From: Posidonia oceanica
Taxonomy: Eukaryota > Streptophyta > Magnoliopsida > Alismatales > Posidoniaceae
Length of the DNA stretch: 64,000 bases
Reading direction: 5' to 3'
Assembly (NCBI GenBank): GCA_037176725.1
Contig: JAZBRS010000026.1
Location: forward strand, 55,034,501 to 55,098,500
Shown: one piece after another, positions 54,657-64,000 of the stretch
How positions within the stretch are numbered: the stretch's first letter is position 1
Layout of the letters: the number at the start of each line of letters is the position of its first letter
Made by a program: the position numbers and the translations under genes
The notes under the pieces: generated by a model
Databases searched by the model: none
Seen by the model: the letters and a program-made list of their open reading frames with translations, nothing else
What the model was told of the DNA's origin: nothing

Positions 54657-55859
54657 CTAGTCAACCAGGGCCTTCTTCGGCTGCCTGGAGTCGGGGAATA
54701 AGGGGCCGCCTGGCGGGACTTTAGTGATTGGCCAGAGCTGTCGGACTTCAGCTTCATAATCAGGAGTGCATCCAGTACCTCTCACTGCTGCAACGTCTGT
54801 AGATTGGACCCCATGCTGCATCAGACTAGCAAGCTTCTGGGTTGGAGCAGTGGTGCTGAGAGAATAAGTCTGTAGAAGCTCGGGCGCTGTACTGTCAATG
54901 AAGGCGCCCTGCTGGAAGCTGAACTGGCGCATGACCCTGATTGGATGGTACTCTACGCCTGCTGTGAAGCCTGGAAGAATGATCAGCCGCGTGTCACGCG
55001 CGCTGAAGAAGATTGTGAATGGCTCTGCTGCAGAAGGAACGATGCGCCAGATCACAGTGTCGTCAGTCAGTGCTGACAGCCTCTCGTATTCGTCTTTGAC
55101 GCTCTTGTCTGCTCTGGTACGGGCGCTGCTGCAGTAGACTTCGAAAGCATGCACTTGAGGGTGCAGAAGGTCCATTTCTAAGTGTGCGGTTAGCCAGACT
55201 TGTATGAGTGCTCCGCAACCGTGGAAGTGGCGGCAGCGATGAGAGATGCGGTCCAGCCTGCGATAGGTCTCTGCCAGGACAACTGGTGCCAGGTCTGTGT
55301 GCTGGGTCACCACAGCTAGTGCAATCTCTGCGACCTCGATGGCCACTGTCAGTCGGCCATGAGTAAAGATTAGTTCGCCTAGAGAGCGGATGACGAATCC
55401 TCGGAGCCACAGCTCATCTCCGAGGTCAGCACGCTTGTTCAAGATATCATTAAAGTGTGCAAGGCGAAGCATAGGCTCTGGTCCACTGGTGCAGATTAGG
55501 TGTTGTTGGCAGGCTTGAGTGGAGAGCCCAGTCAGTTGGCTCAGGACTCGGAGATATCCGTCGTGCCTCATGAAAGCAGGCAGCCCCAAGCTCTTTGAAA
55601 AGCCGCAGATCCGACGCACCTCTTCCAGTGTAGGTGTCAGCTCAGTTTTGTTGAAGCAGAAGACATGATGCGCCGGCTTCCAGAATCTCGCAGCGGCACA
55701 CAGAAGATGGCGGCTGACCTCCACATTAGCAGCCTTTAGCAGCTTGGTTGGTATGCCCCACAGGCGCAACTTTTCACAGTCTACTTGAGTGAGCCTGCCG
55801 ATCCATTCTCGCAGGGTTTCCGAGCAGTGTGTAGGAGTCAGCAGAGTAGGAAAACCCAT
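54657..55859 (-). CDS. Plant-mobile-domain-like protein, extra ORF of element A
   Basis: The product is 400 aa from the ATG at 55859 (MGFPTLL), the same start and length as in C. The frame is open about 117 codons further upstream, but that extension does not match C in frame. About 90% of residues agree with C by eye, with conserved ELTPTLEEV, GELIF and YHPIRVMRQF landmarks, and there is no stop or frameshift. This contrasts with pol of the same element, which has four disabling changes. Function is unknown; the family is found in plant transposons and in some nuclear plant proteins. Confidence 0.75.
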   Translation of the reverse strand: MGFPTLLTPTHCSETLREWIGRLTQVDCEKLRLWGIPTKLLKAANVEVSRHLLCAAARFWKPAHHVFCFNKTELTPTLEEVRRICGFSKSLGLPAFMRHDGYLRVLSQLTGLSTQACQQHLICTSGPEPMLRLAHFNDILNKRADLGDELWLRGFVIRSLGELIFTHGRLTVAIEVAEIALAVVTQHTDLAPVVLAETYRRLDRISHRCRHFHGCGALIQVWLTAHLEMDLLHPQVHAFEVYCSSARTRADKSVKDEYERLSALTDDTVIWRIVPSAAEPFTIFFSARDTRLIILPGFTAGVEYHPIRVMRQFSFQQGAFIDSTAPELLQTYSLSTTAPTQKLASLMQHGVQSTDVAAVRGTGCTPDYEAEVRQLWPITKVPPGGPLFPDSRQPKKALVD

Positions 55860-57380
55860 TTTACTGGTTGCAGAAGACAGGCTGGTCACTACAAGGCTTG
55901 AGGTACTTGCTATTAATAAACAGTCAGATCTCGCAGGCACATAATCTTTGACAATAAGCAGAAGCTGAGGTTGAAAATGTAGTTCCAGTATGCATTCAGC
56001 AGTTGATAACAGAACATAGCAATTAAGCACAAATAACCAAAGGGGATTGGCAGCAGTCCGGCAAATGCGGGGGCGAGGGCCGGCAGGTGATCTGGACCGG
56101 CGCAGTTTTGAGTGTCGTCGATGCGCTCTGCTGGGGAGGAGTACTGTCTCAAGGCCAAAGCGCGTTGCAGAGCGGAGAGATTGGCGGAAGGGGAAAGGAA
56201 GAAGATGCATGAATGCAAGATGCAGGTGATATGCTTATGAGGATGAATAGTATGCTTAGATGGATGGGTATGCTTAGGTGGATGCTTGTGCTTGGGTGGA
56301 TGCTTGAATGCCCTCAGCGTACGGAGTGCTTTGGTGCCTGCTGCAGAGGAAGGGAGTGGTCCTTGACTCACTGAGCCCTACTCAGACTCTCGGCTTATTG
56401 GTGGTGCTCCGGAACAGGTTGTTGGCATTATAGGTGGTGATGAGGTGAGGACAGGCTACTGGCCGCACTCTCAGGACCTACACCTATTCTTTCAGCTCTC
56501 TTTTTTTTGATTGATTTCTCCCTCATAGGTATGCAGTCTTTCTCTGCCCCTAACTAGGAGAAGGTATGTGTTTGCTCTTGGGAGGATGTGGTAGACCCCT
56601 TTTTCAGGCTTGACATGCTGGGGATCTCTAGTAAAGCATGGGGGATAACGGTGCCTGTGTTTTTTGGGCTACTTTTGCCCTTTTTCTTCTTTTTTTTTTG
56701 TTTGTTTTGCTTTGCTTGCTTTTCTCCTTTTTTGCTTTTGTTTTTGTTCTATCTCTTTTTTCTTCTTTTTTTTTTGCTTGATCTTTTTTTTTTCTCTCTT
56801 TTTTTTCAGGCTTTTGCTATCCCCATTCTGGTGGCAAAAGAAGGGTGCTTGAATTGTAATGGATTTAGGCTTTGGGTCTGCTATGTGATGGGTAGAAGGA
56901 GCAGGGTTAGACTGCACACCCCTATCTCTAGGGCCGGCTTCTGTCTTCGTCTTCTGTTCCTTGGAGGTGCCCAAACCTAGATGTCTATTCTCACTTCTTT
57001 TCAAGCTCACATCCTAACATTTTTTTCTCCCTCAGAGGTGTATGTCCTTGTGAGATTGGGCAGTTCGCCTGTCCTTATTGGTGGTGGCTCCCTCACTTGC
57101 TAAGACATCTAAGTAGTGCCAGGTGAGGCAGGGTGACTCTTCCCAGAGCAGGCAAGCACTTCCGGTTGTCATCACCGGGGGAAGATGCGATGCTTGAGAG
57201 GATGAAGATGATGATTTGAAAAGAAAGGGTGCGGGAGTTGAAAGGATGATGATGATGATTTGAAAAGAAAAGGTGCAAGAGCTGAGAGGATGATGATGAT
57301 GATTTGAAGTAGAATTGAAGCAAGAAGATGAGAATGCAAGCGCAGGTGGGAGAAGGTATCTGCAACGGGGCCGCTTTCGG
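55860..57380 (-). other. Gap between integrase and extra ORF of element A
   Basis: It contains a T-rich tract (56687-56812) and three GATGATGATGATTTGAAAAG-like units (57190-57310). No conserved reading frame is seen. Confidence 0.5.
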
Positions 57381-58351
57381 CTACTGATAGTATTTCTTCA
57401 GATAGCAGAGGTTGACGGGCTCAGACTGCTCGACCTGGTCCATATCCTCAAGAGTTACAGCGCCTCCCGAAAAGATCTGCTTGACCACAAAGGGGCCACG
57501 CCAATTGGGTCGGAATTTCCCTCGACCGTCAGGCAAATGAATGGCGCGCAAGACAAGGTCCCCTGGCTGGAAGCTTCTAGGCTGGACCTTCTTCAAGAAT
57601 GCTCTGGCCATTCGCTTCTGATAGCAGTGAGCGTTGTGCATAGCTTGCAGCCTGCGCTCATCAATTAAGTTCAGTTGGACGCAGTGGTCTTCAACCCATT
57701 CTGCTTCTTCCAACTCAGCTTCCCGCAGGATCCGCAGGGAGGGGATTTCCACTTCAACAGGTAACACTGCTTCCATGCCGTACACCAGAGAGTACGGGGT
57801 GGCTCCTGTAGAGGTCCGGATTGATGTCCTGTACGCCCAGAGCGCGTACGGGAGCTTGTCGTGCCAATCCTTGTGGATTTCTGCCATTTTCTTCAGGATT
57901 TTGACAATGTTCTTGTTTGCAGACTCCACTGCTCCGTTCATCTGAGGCCGATAAGGTGAGGATCGATGGTGCTTGATCTTGAGACTATGCAGGTATTCTT
58001 CGATCCTTTTGGCAATGAAATTTGAGCCGTTATCAGAGATGACAGAGTGCGGGACCCATATCGGGCAACAATATTGTTTTTGATAAATTTTTCCGTTGCC
58101 GAAGCGGTGACTGTTCTGTAAGAGGCTGCTTCCACCCACTTGGTAAAGTAATCGATCGCTACCAGAATGTAACGATGACCATTTGAAGCAGCAGGGTGGA
58201 TGGCGCCAATGACATCGATCCCCCAGGTGGAGAAAGGCCATGGCGAAGACATGTTGTGCAGCTGATGTGGAGGGGCCTTGATGAAGTTACCATGGATTTG
58301 ACAGTTGTGGCATCTACGCACGAACCGGCAGCAGTCGGCTTCCATGGTCTA
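57381..58351 (-). pseudogene. pol: Integrase part of pol, element A, with stop and frameshift
   Basis: Minus strand. A TAG at 58351-58349 precedes the integrase zinc finger. One G is missing in a run opposite 58055-58057, about 100 codons later, so the frame changes just before the second catalytic Asp. The rest (SDNG, the catalytic Glu in NGAVES, and the GPF-type C-terminal motif) reads in the other frame to the stop at 57381. A normal integrase cannot be made from this copy. Confidence 0.9.
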
Positions 58352-59671
58352 CCAGAAATAACCTTGCAGCATGATCTTCTTGGCCAGGAGGACGCCGTTC
58401 ATGTGCGGGCCACAGGTCCCCGCATGCACTTGAAGCATCAGCGTGTCAGCCTTCGATTTGTTCAGACAGCGTAGTAGCATCTGATTGTATGACCTTCTGT
58501 ACAGCTGTCCGGCCCCTAACACATACTTTGACGCCAGACGCGCCAAAGTTCTCTTGTCTGTTGCCGTGATATCAGGAGGAAAGCTACCAGACTCCAGGAA
58601 GGATTTTATGTCTTGATACCAGGGCTGCCCCTCTGCGGGATCCGCTTCTTCTATGCTCATGCAGTATGCAGGCTGTTCAATGCGAGTGACTGATACATCC
58701 ACAGTGCTGTCTTCTGACATGGTGAGCCAGGATGCCAGAGTTGCTAGTGCGTCTGCATATGCGTTCTTTGCTCTGTTCAGGTACGTGAAGCGGATGCTCT
58801 TGAATTTTTCCATCAGCCTCAGCAGGTGTTCGTGATACGGCACAAGCTTGGGATCTTTTGTCTTCCAATCGCCGTTCACTTGAGAAATCACCAGCATGGC
58901 ATCGCCGTGCACATGCAGCTTCTGTGCCTCATGCTCAAGGGCGACTTTCAACCCCAGGATGCACGCTTCGTACTCTGCTTCGTTGTTTGTGCAGGTGAAA
59001 GTCAGCTTCCTTGCGAAAGGAGTCATCTGTCCTTGGGGCGTGGTCAGCACTGCGCCTACGCCTCGGCCCTTCTTGTTGACTGCACCATCGAAGTAGAGCT
59101 TCCATTCCTCTGCTTCCTCAGGATCTTTCTGCTCAGAGTCCTCCATTGCAAAGAGAATGTCTTCATCGGGGAACTGCGTTTGGAGGGGTTGGTATTCAGG
59201 CAGAGGGAGGTCAGCAAGATGGTCTGCCATTGCTTGACCCTTCATGGATTTCTGTGTGACAAAGGTGATGTCGTACTGGGACAATAACACCTGCCACTTA
59301 GCACATCTGCCCACCATGGCCGGCTTCTGAAAGAGGAACTTGATAGGATCATGCCGGCATAAGAGCTGCACTGGGTAGGCCATCAAGTAGTGTCTCAGCT
59401 TCTGTGCAGCCCAGACAAGGGACAGGCAAGTCTTCTCTAGTGTTGTGTACCTGGCTTCACATTCATTAAATTTCTTGCTCAGGTAGTAGATAGCGCGCTC
59501 CTTTCTATCAGATTCGTCATGTTGGCCCAAGACGGCGCCCATGGAATGCTGCGTGGTAGAAAGGTAGAGAAGCAAAGGTCTCCCCGGCGTAGGCGGGACC
59601 AGGACAGGAGGCTTGATCAAGAGCTGCTTGATCTTGGCAAATGCAGCCTGACACTCCTCGCTCCAGTGAAT
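58349..59671 (-). pseudogene. pol: RNase H region of pol, element A, between two in-frame stops
   Basis: This segment lies between TAG at 59674-59672 and TAG at 58351-58349, in one frame with its neighbours. It holds the RT-linked RNase H and the archaeal-type RNase H (YFDGA, NNEAEYE, HGD, NAYADALATLAS), then the start of the integrase zinc-binding region (HAGTCGPH). The residues expected for catalysis are present. Only the stops disable it. Confidence 0.9.
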
Positions 59672-61822
59672 CTACGCATTCTTCCTCAAGAGCTTGAATA
59701 TGGGTTCACAGATGGGCGTAAGCTGTGCAATGAAGCGACTAATAAATTGTAAACGCCCAAGCAGACTTCTGACTTCTTTTTCAGTTCTAGGGGGTGACAT
59801 GTCCACGATGGCTTGTGCTTTCAATGGGTCCACCTCAATCCCCCTTTGGCTAACAATGTAGCCGAGCAATTTGCCAGAAGATACCCCGAATACGCACTTC
59901 TTGGGATTCAAGCATAGCTTGTACTTCCGTAGACGGTCAAAGAGCTTTCTGAGACAGGCAAGATGATCCTCGGGCTCTTTGGTTTTGGCAATCATGTCGT
60001 CTACATAGACCTCCACTTCTTGGTGCATGAGGTCATGGAATAGCGCAGTCATGGCCCTCTGATAGGTTGCACCAGCATTCTTCAGGCCGAACGGCATGAC
60101 TTGGTAGCAGAAGACTCCCCAAGGGGTGATGAATGAAGTCTTTTCCATGTCTTCTTCCGCCATTTTGATCTGATTGTATCCAGAGAAGCCGTCCATGAAG
60201 GAGAGCATTTTGTGGCCCGCTGTATTGTCGACTAGGACGTCAATGTGGGGCAATGGAAAGGCGTCCTTGGGACTCGCCTTGTTCAGGTCCCTATAGTCGA
60301 TACAGATCCGGATTCGGCCATCTTTCTTGGGCACAGGTACAATATTTGCCAGCCATTCAGGATAAAGAACGACCTTCAGAAAGTTGACTCCAAGCTGCTT
60401 CATTATCTCTTCTTTGATCATGAGCAGCCACTGCGGTCGCCATCTTCTTAGCTTCTGCTTTACTGGCTTGGCATCTGGATTTAATGGCAGATTGTGCACC
60501 ACTATCTCTATGTCGAGGCCGACCATATCTTCATAACTCCAAGCGAAGACATCCGCATATTTCCTCAGGAATGCAATGAATTCTGCTCGAGCCGGGGCGG
60601 ACAGCTGGGCACTGATGCAAACTTCTCTGACTTCCTCAGCTGTGCCAATGTTAACAACCTCCGTTTCTTCTTCGACATGGAGGTTGGGGCCTTCTGGGTC
60701 GTCGTCGTAGGGCCGGAACTCGGGCAAAGGTTCGTCAGTCTCTTCTATGCCCGTATCATCCTCTTCTCCATAAGCAACAAGTTCTGAGAGGATCTCTTTC
60801 TCAAAAGAGGGACTTGTGATGTCGAAAGAGTGCATGTGTTCCGCTGCTTGGCCCTGGTGACGCTTCAGGATGGTCACGCTTACTCGAGTATTCTTGTAGC
60901 CTCGGTGCGCGACCTCCGTCCCAGCAACTCCTTCTACTGCTTGCTCTGGCCTGACTGACTCTGCTGAGTGCTCTGCTGATTCTGCTGAGGGCTCAACTGA
61001 TACTACTGCTGATACTGCTGACTGCTCTGCTGACTGTGCTGCTGAGGCTGCTGAGGCATTCTGCTCTGCTGCTGCTGTATTTACTGCTGATGCTCCCCCC
61101 TCTGGGTCCTCTAGTGTGCTCGTGGAGGATATGCCGGACTGGCGGCTGATCTGGTCACTGTCGCTCGATGCATTACTCAGGTGAGGCATGGGTTGCACAA
61201 ACCACCTAGACCCGCCTTCTGGTTGAAGAGTGATGAGCTCATCTGGTCTAGGGGAGTCCGGCGCTGCTGAGTCTTCTAGAACCATGATAGAAGCATGGTC
61301 CTCTTGCAGAGGAGGATCCGTGACTACGGCTTTTCCTTTCCTTTCTGCAGCTTGATGGTCTGCCAGGTCTTCTGCTATTGACTGGAGTTGTTCTTGATAA
61401 AGCAACTCTAAGTCGGACATCCAAGAATCGACCTGGGCTTCTATCGCCACTCCTTCTTCTTCGTCTAAGGGGGAGTCGACGTAGTAGGCGCCGGGGGCCT
61501 GCGGCACTGGCCCGGCTGCAAGACGGATCGCCGCCCTTGGAGTCTGCATGATCTGGTTCACGGGCGCGTCCGCTGATGGCAGTTCAGATGTAGAAGGCCC
61601 AAATAGACAGGCCAGCGGTGCTGTTGATGAATAAGCTTCCAGGGTCACAGCTGTAGAATAAGCAGGGGTGCTCTTTGGGGGGCTCAAGGGCCCAGATGAT
61701 GTAGTGCTCAGTTGGCCTTTTGTATCGGGCCGTAACTGAGAGAGCGCAGCCTTTGACACCATAGGGTCTTGCCATGAGAGCTGCTGCAGGTTGTCAGGAG
61801 AATGCGGAGCGGACTGCGCCAG
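59672..61822 (-). pseudogene. pol: Linker and RT of pol, element A, between two in-frame stops
   Basis: Ser/Ala/Glu-rich linker, then RT with IDYRDLNKASPKD, FMDGFSGYNQI and YVDD (60007-59996). At 59900, element A keeps the CCC run that is one base short in element C, which shows that the C frameshift is a deletion. The frame ends at TAG 59674-59672, where C has a CAA codon. Confidence 0.9.
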
Positions 61823-64000
61823 CTACATTCCTGAAGATGATGATGAGGGAGCGGGCCGGGCCACACTGCTGACTGAGTTGATAGACTGCCCCTCCAGAGA
61901 TGGGGGCAGTGGCACTGATGTTGCTGTGACCGCTGGTAGCATACTTGGTTCTGCCAAGAGGAGAGTCTCTGTCTCTTGCACTGCTGCTGACTGTTCTTGA
62001 GAAGCTGATGTGGCTGGAAAAGGATGAGAACTTGCATTTGCCACAGGGCCTGCTGAACTGCCTGCTGTTTCTGCCAGAGGGGGAGCTAAGTAAACTGACT
62101 GTGGGGCCTCTGTTCTGACCACTGTTTCTACTGAGCTGATTGGGACTGCCTCTGTTGCATCAGACTGCTCCTCATCCGAGTAGTAGTCCTCAATACACAC
62201 CCAATCCTCTACCGGCTCTGTGGCTTGGTAGTCGGTTGATCCTAGAATTCCTGCACTGGTAAAGTTAGTGAGGTCTCTGGGAATGGCTGGTGCACAATCT
62301 CTGAGGTGGAAGCAGTGATCTTCTTCGAGCTTTGGTTCGTAGCCGAGGCCTTCAGACTTCCTCCGCTCCACTGCTACGATCGGCTCCGCGATCCCTTGGC
62401 CGTGACGCCCGAGCGGCGTACCCTTTATGTAACCCCACCTGTGACATACATTCTCGACCATTCGAAAGGGGTTATTGTGAACGGTCAAGGAGTTGACACG
62501 TTCGAGATCAGGAACGAAGTTAACTGGTTCGCACCGGTTAACGCAATATAGGGCTTCAGAAGTCTCGGGGTCAAACGGGATGGATTGTGAAGACACGGGA
62601 GAGACTGCTTCAATCCGCTCCTTCTCAAAGTTCTCCGCCATGACGACAATGACATCATCGCCACGACGGTACTTTATCATTCGATGGAGGGTCGAAGGAA
62701 GAACTTGATGCTTGTGAAGCCAAGGGCGCCCAAGCAGAAGATTGAAGTTAGGCCTCAAGTCGACGACATAGAATTCTACGTCGAAGACGACCGGACCGAT
62801 AGCCAGAGGGATAATCAGGATCCCTAGAGCGTCATGGTGAGTATTGTCAAAAGCAGTCATTCCCTTCACGGCTGGCGTGATATCCTCGGCTTTGAATCCG
62901 AGCTTGGTTGCTGTACGCAAGGGGCAGACGTTAAGGCCTGACCCGTTATCAACCAGAGTTAGGGGAATGCGAAAGTTTTTGAACTGCACCGTGACGAACA
63001 GGGGCTGGTTGTGATTAATCCCTGTCGGAGGCAGCTCATCACTCGTGAAAGAGATGACCTGGGGCTCCGCGATTAACCCAACCATACTCTCCAAGGCAGA
63101 AGGCTCAATGGACTGGGACACACGTGCAGCCTGGAACACGCGAAGAAAAGCCTTGCGGTGCTCGGCAGAAGTGTGGATCAAATCCCAGATGGAGATGTCG
63201 GCTTTAACTTTCTTAAGCTGGGAGGTTAGATCTGCTTTGGGTTGGCTTCTCCTAGCAGCTGGAGGGGTGATTGTAGCAGGTTCTACAGGGGTAGTGGCAG
63301 GAAGCTGGGTTACTACAGGCTGGCTAAGGGCTTGGCTAGCTACAGGCTGATCCGGGGTTGGATCTACTAAGGGTTGGCTTGAGGGTGGGGGCATAACAGG
63401 TCTAGGGTGAGTTGGCCTAGTTGCCGGTGCTGGGGGCCTATAAACCCTCCCCGATCGCGTTACTTCCGCGCACATTTCTGTGGCGTAGCTGTAAGGGACG
63501 CGATGGGTGTCCAGGGTCAAATCAATGACGACTGGAGCATGTGCTGCGAGCACAGGAGGGGTTACAGGGGGACCTACAGGATGTTGAGGTCTACCTAGTG
63601 GGTATGGTTGTTGGGGTGGGAAGGCTGGGGCAGGTTGAGGTCTGCCTAGAAGGTGTAGCTGAGGCTGCCCTAAAAGGTGAATGGGAGAGCTAGGCTGGGC
63701 TCTAGCTAAGAGGTGTACAAGGGATTGAGCCTGTGGGAGCATGGTGGGATGCGCGAGAGGGCGCTCCGGCCTGGCACGCGGTCGGATCAAATGGATTCCC
63801 GACTCGGAGCCGGCAACTGCCGCCAGATAGAGACTGACTGGGAAAGGCTCAGAGATGTCAGAGATAAGATCAGAGGGGTCCACTTCAGAAGTAGCAGGCC
63901 CAGAAGGAAAGACAGAGTGGATGCCTGAGGTTCCCGCCCCTCCTGGATAAGAGTGCTCCGGTAAAGGTTGGCGAACGATGCCAGAATGCGGGGGAACAGC
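61823..64000 (-). pseudogene. gag-pol: Gag-protease part of element A, partial, ends at premature stop
   Basis: This is open on the minus strand from the window edge to TAG 61825-61823, where C has CAG. It starts just after the zinc knuckle. It holds a proline-rich stretch, protease with VDNGS (62953-62942) and LLLGRPW, and the G-patch-like stretch (about 62460-62340) with GYIKGTPLGRHGQGI and GLGYEP. Because the stop precedes RT, this copy could still make Gag and protease. Confidence 0.9.

Larger units (their letters stand above)
45016..64000 (-). mobile_element. Tat/Ogre-type element A, 3' two thirds
   Basis: Minus strand, truncated by the window edge. From high to low coordinates: gag-protease linker, protease, G-patch-like region, RT, two RNase H domains, integrase, gap, plant-mobile-domain-like ORF, tandem repeats, polypurine tract and 3' LTR. 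Structure matches C throughout. By alignment, position 64000 corresponds to about 11921 in C, so about 9.5 kb (rest of gag, leader, 5' LTR) lies beyond the window. Confidence 0.95.

Overview
The window is repeat-dense plant nuclear DNA with no recognisable host gene. Nearly all of it belongs to one family of giant Ty3/gypsy (Metaviridae) LTR retrotransposons of the Tat/Ogre type. The evidence for a plant, probably a dicot, is the roughly 6-kb LTRs, the tRNA-Arg-like primer binding site, gag-protease-RT in one frame, two RNase H domains before a DD35E integrase, a plant-mobile-domain-like extra ORF, and long 3' untranslated regions made of tandem repeats. Species cannot be told.

Three layers are nested. 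(1) Layer B, minus strand, is the oldest: a tandem, LTR-sharing array of a gag-only element. Copy B1 occupies 31235-35792 and 1-2415, and is split by a later insertion. Its LTR is 35793-42545. The 3' region of a second copy, B2, is at 42546-45015 on the other side of that LTR. (2) Element A, minus strand, 45016 to beyond 64000, sits inside B2. Its 3' LTR, 3' repeats, extra ORF and most of pol are in the window; pol carries three in-frame stops and one frameshift. (3) Element C, plus strand, 2416-31234 (28,819 bp), is complete and sits inside B1. It has two 6,013-bp LTRs with four visible differences, a 5-bp target duplication AATGC, a primer site and a polypurine tract. Its gag-pol has a single-base deletion and its extra ORF is intact. 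C is by far the youngest insertion.

In a working element of this kind the LTR drives a long RNA. Gag (capsid and nucleocapsid) packages it, protease cuts the polyprotein, RT and two RNase H domains copy it from a tRNA-Arg primer, and integrase inserts it. The gag-only B element would depend on pol from relatives. The 400-aa plant-mobile-domain-like protein after integrase has an unknown role but is preserved in both A and C.

The most unusual signal lies in the 3' regions. Many units of the tandem arrays, and the spacers between them, can be read as short hairpins whose two arms change together between units and between elements, so pairing is kept while sequence changes. Other notable points are a hairpin around the polypurine tract, paired splice signals that would remove the primer site from a spliced RNA, and intron-like signals downstream of the gag-only ORF.
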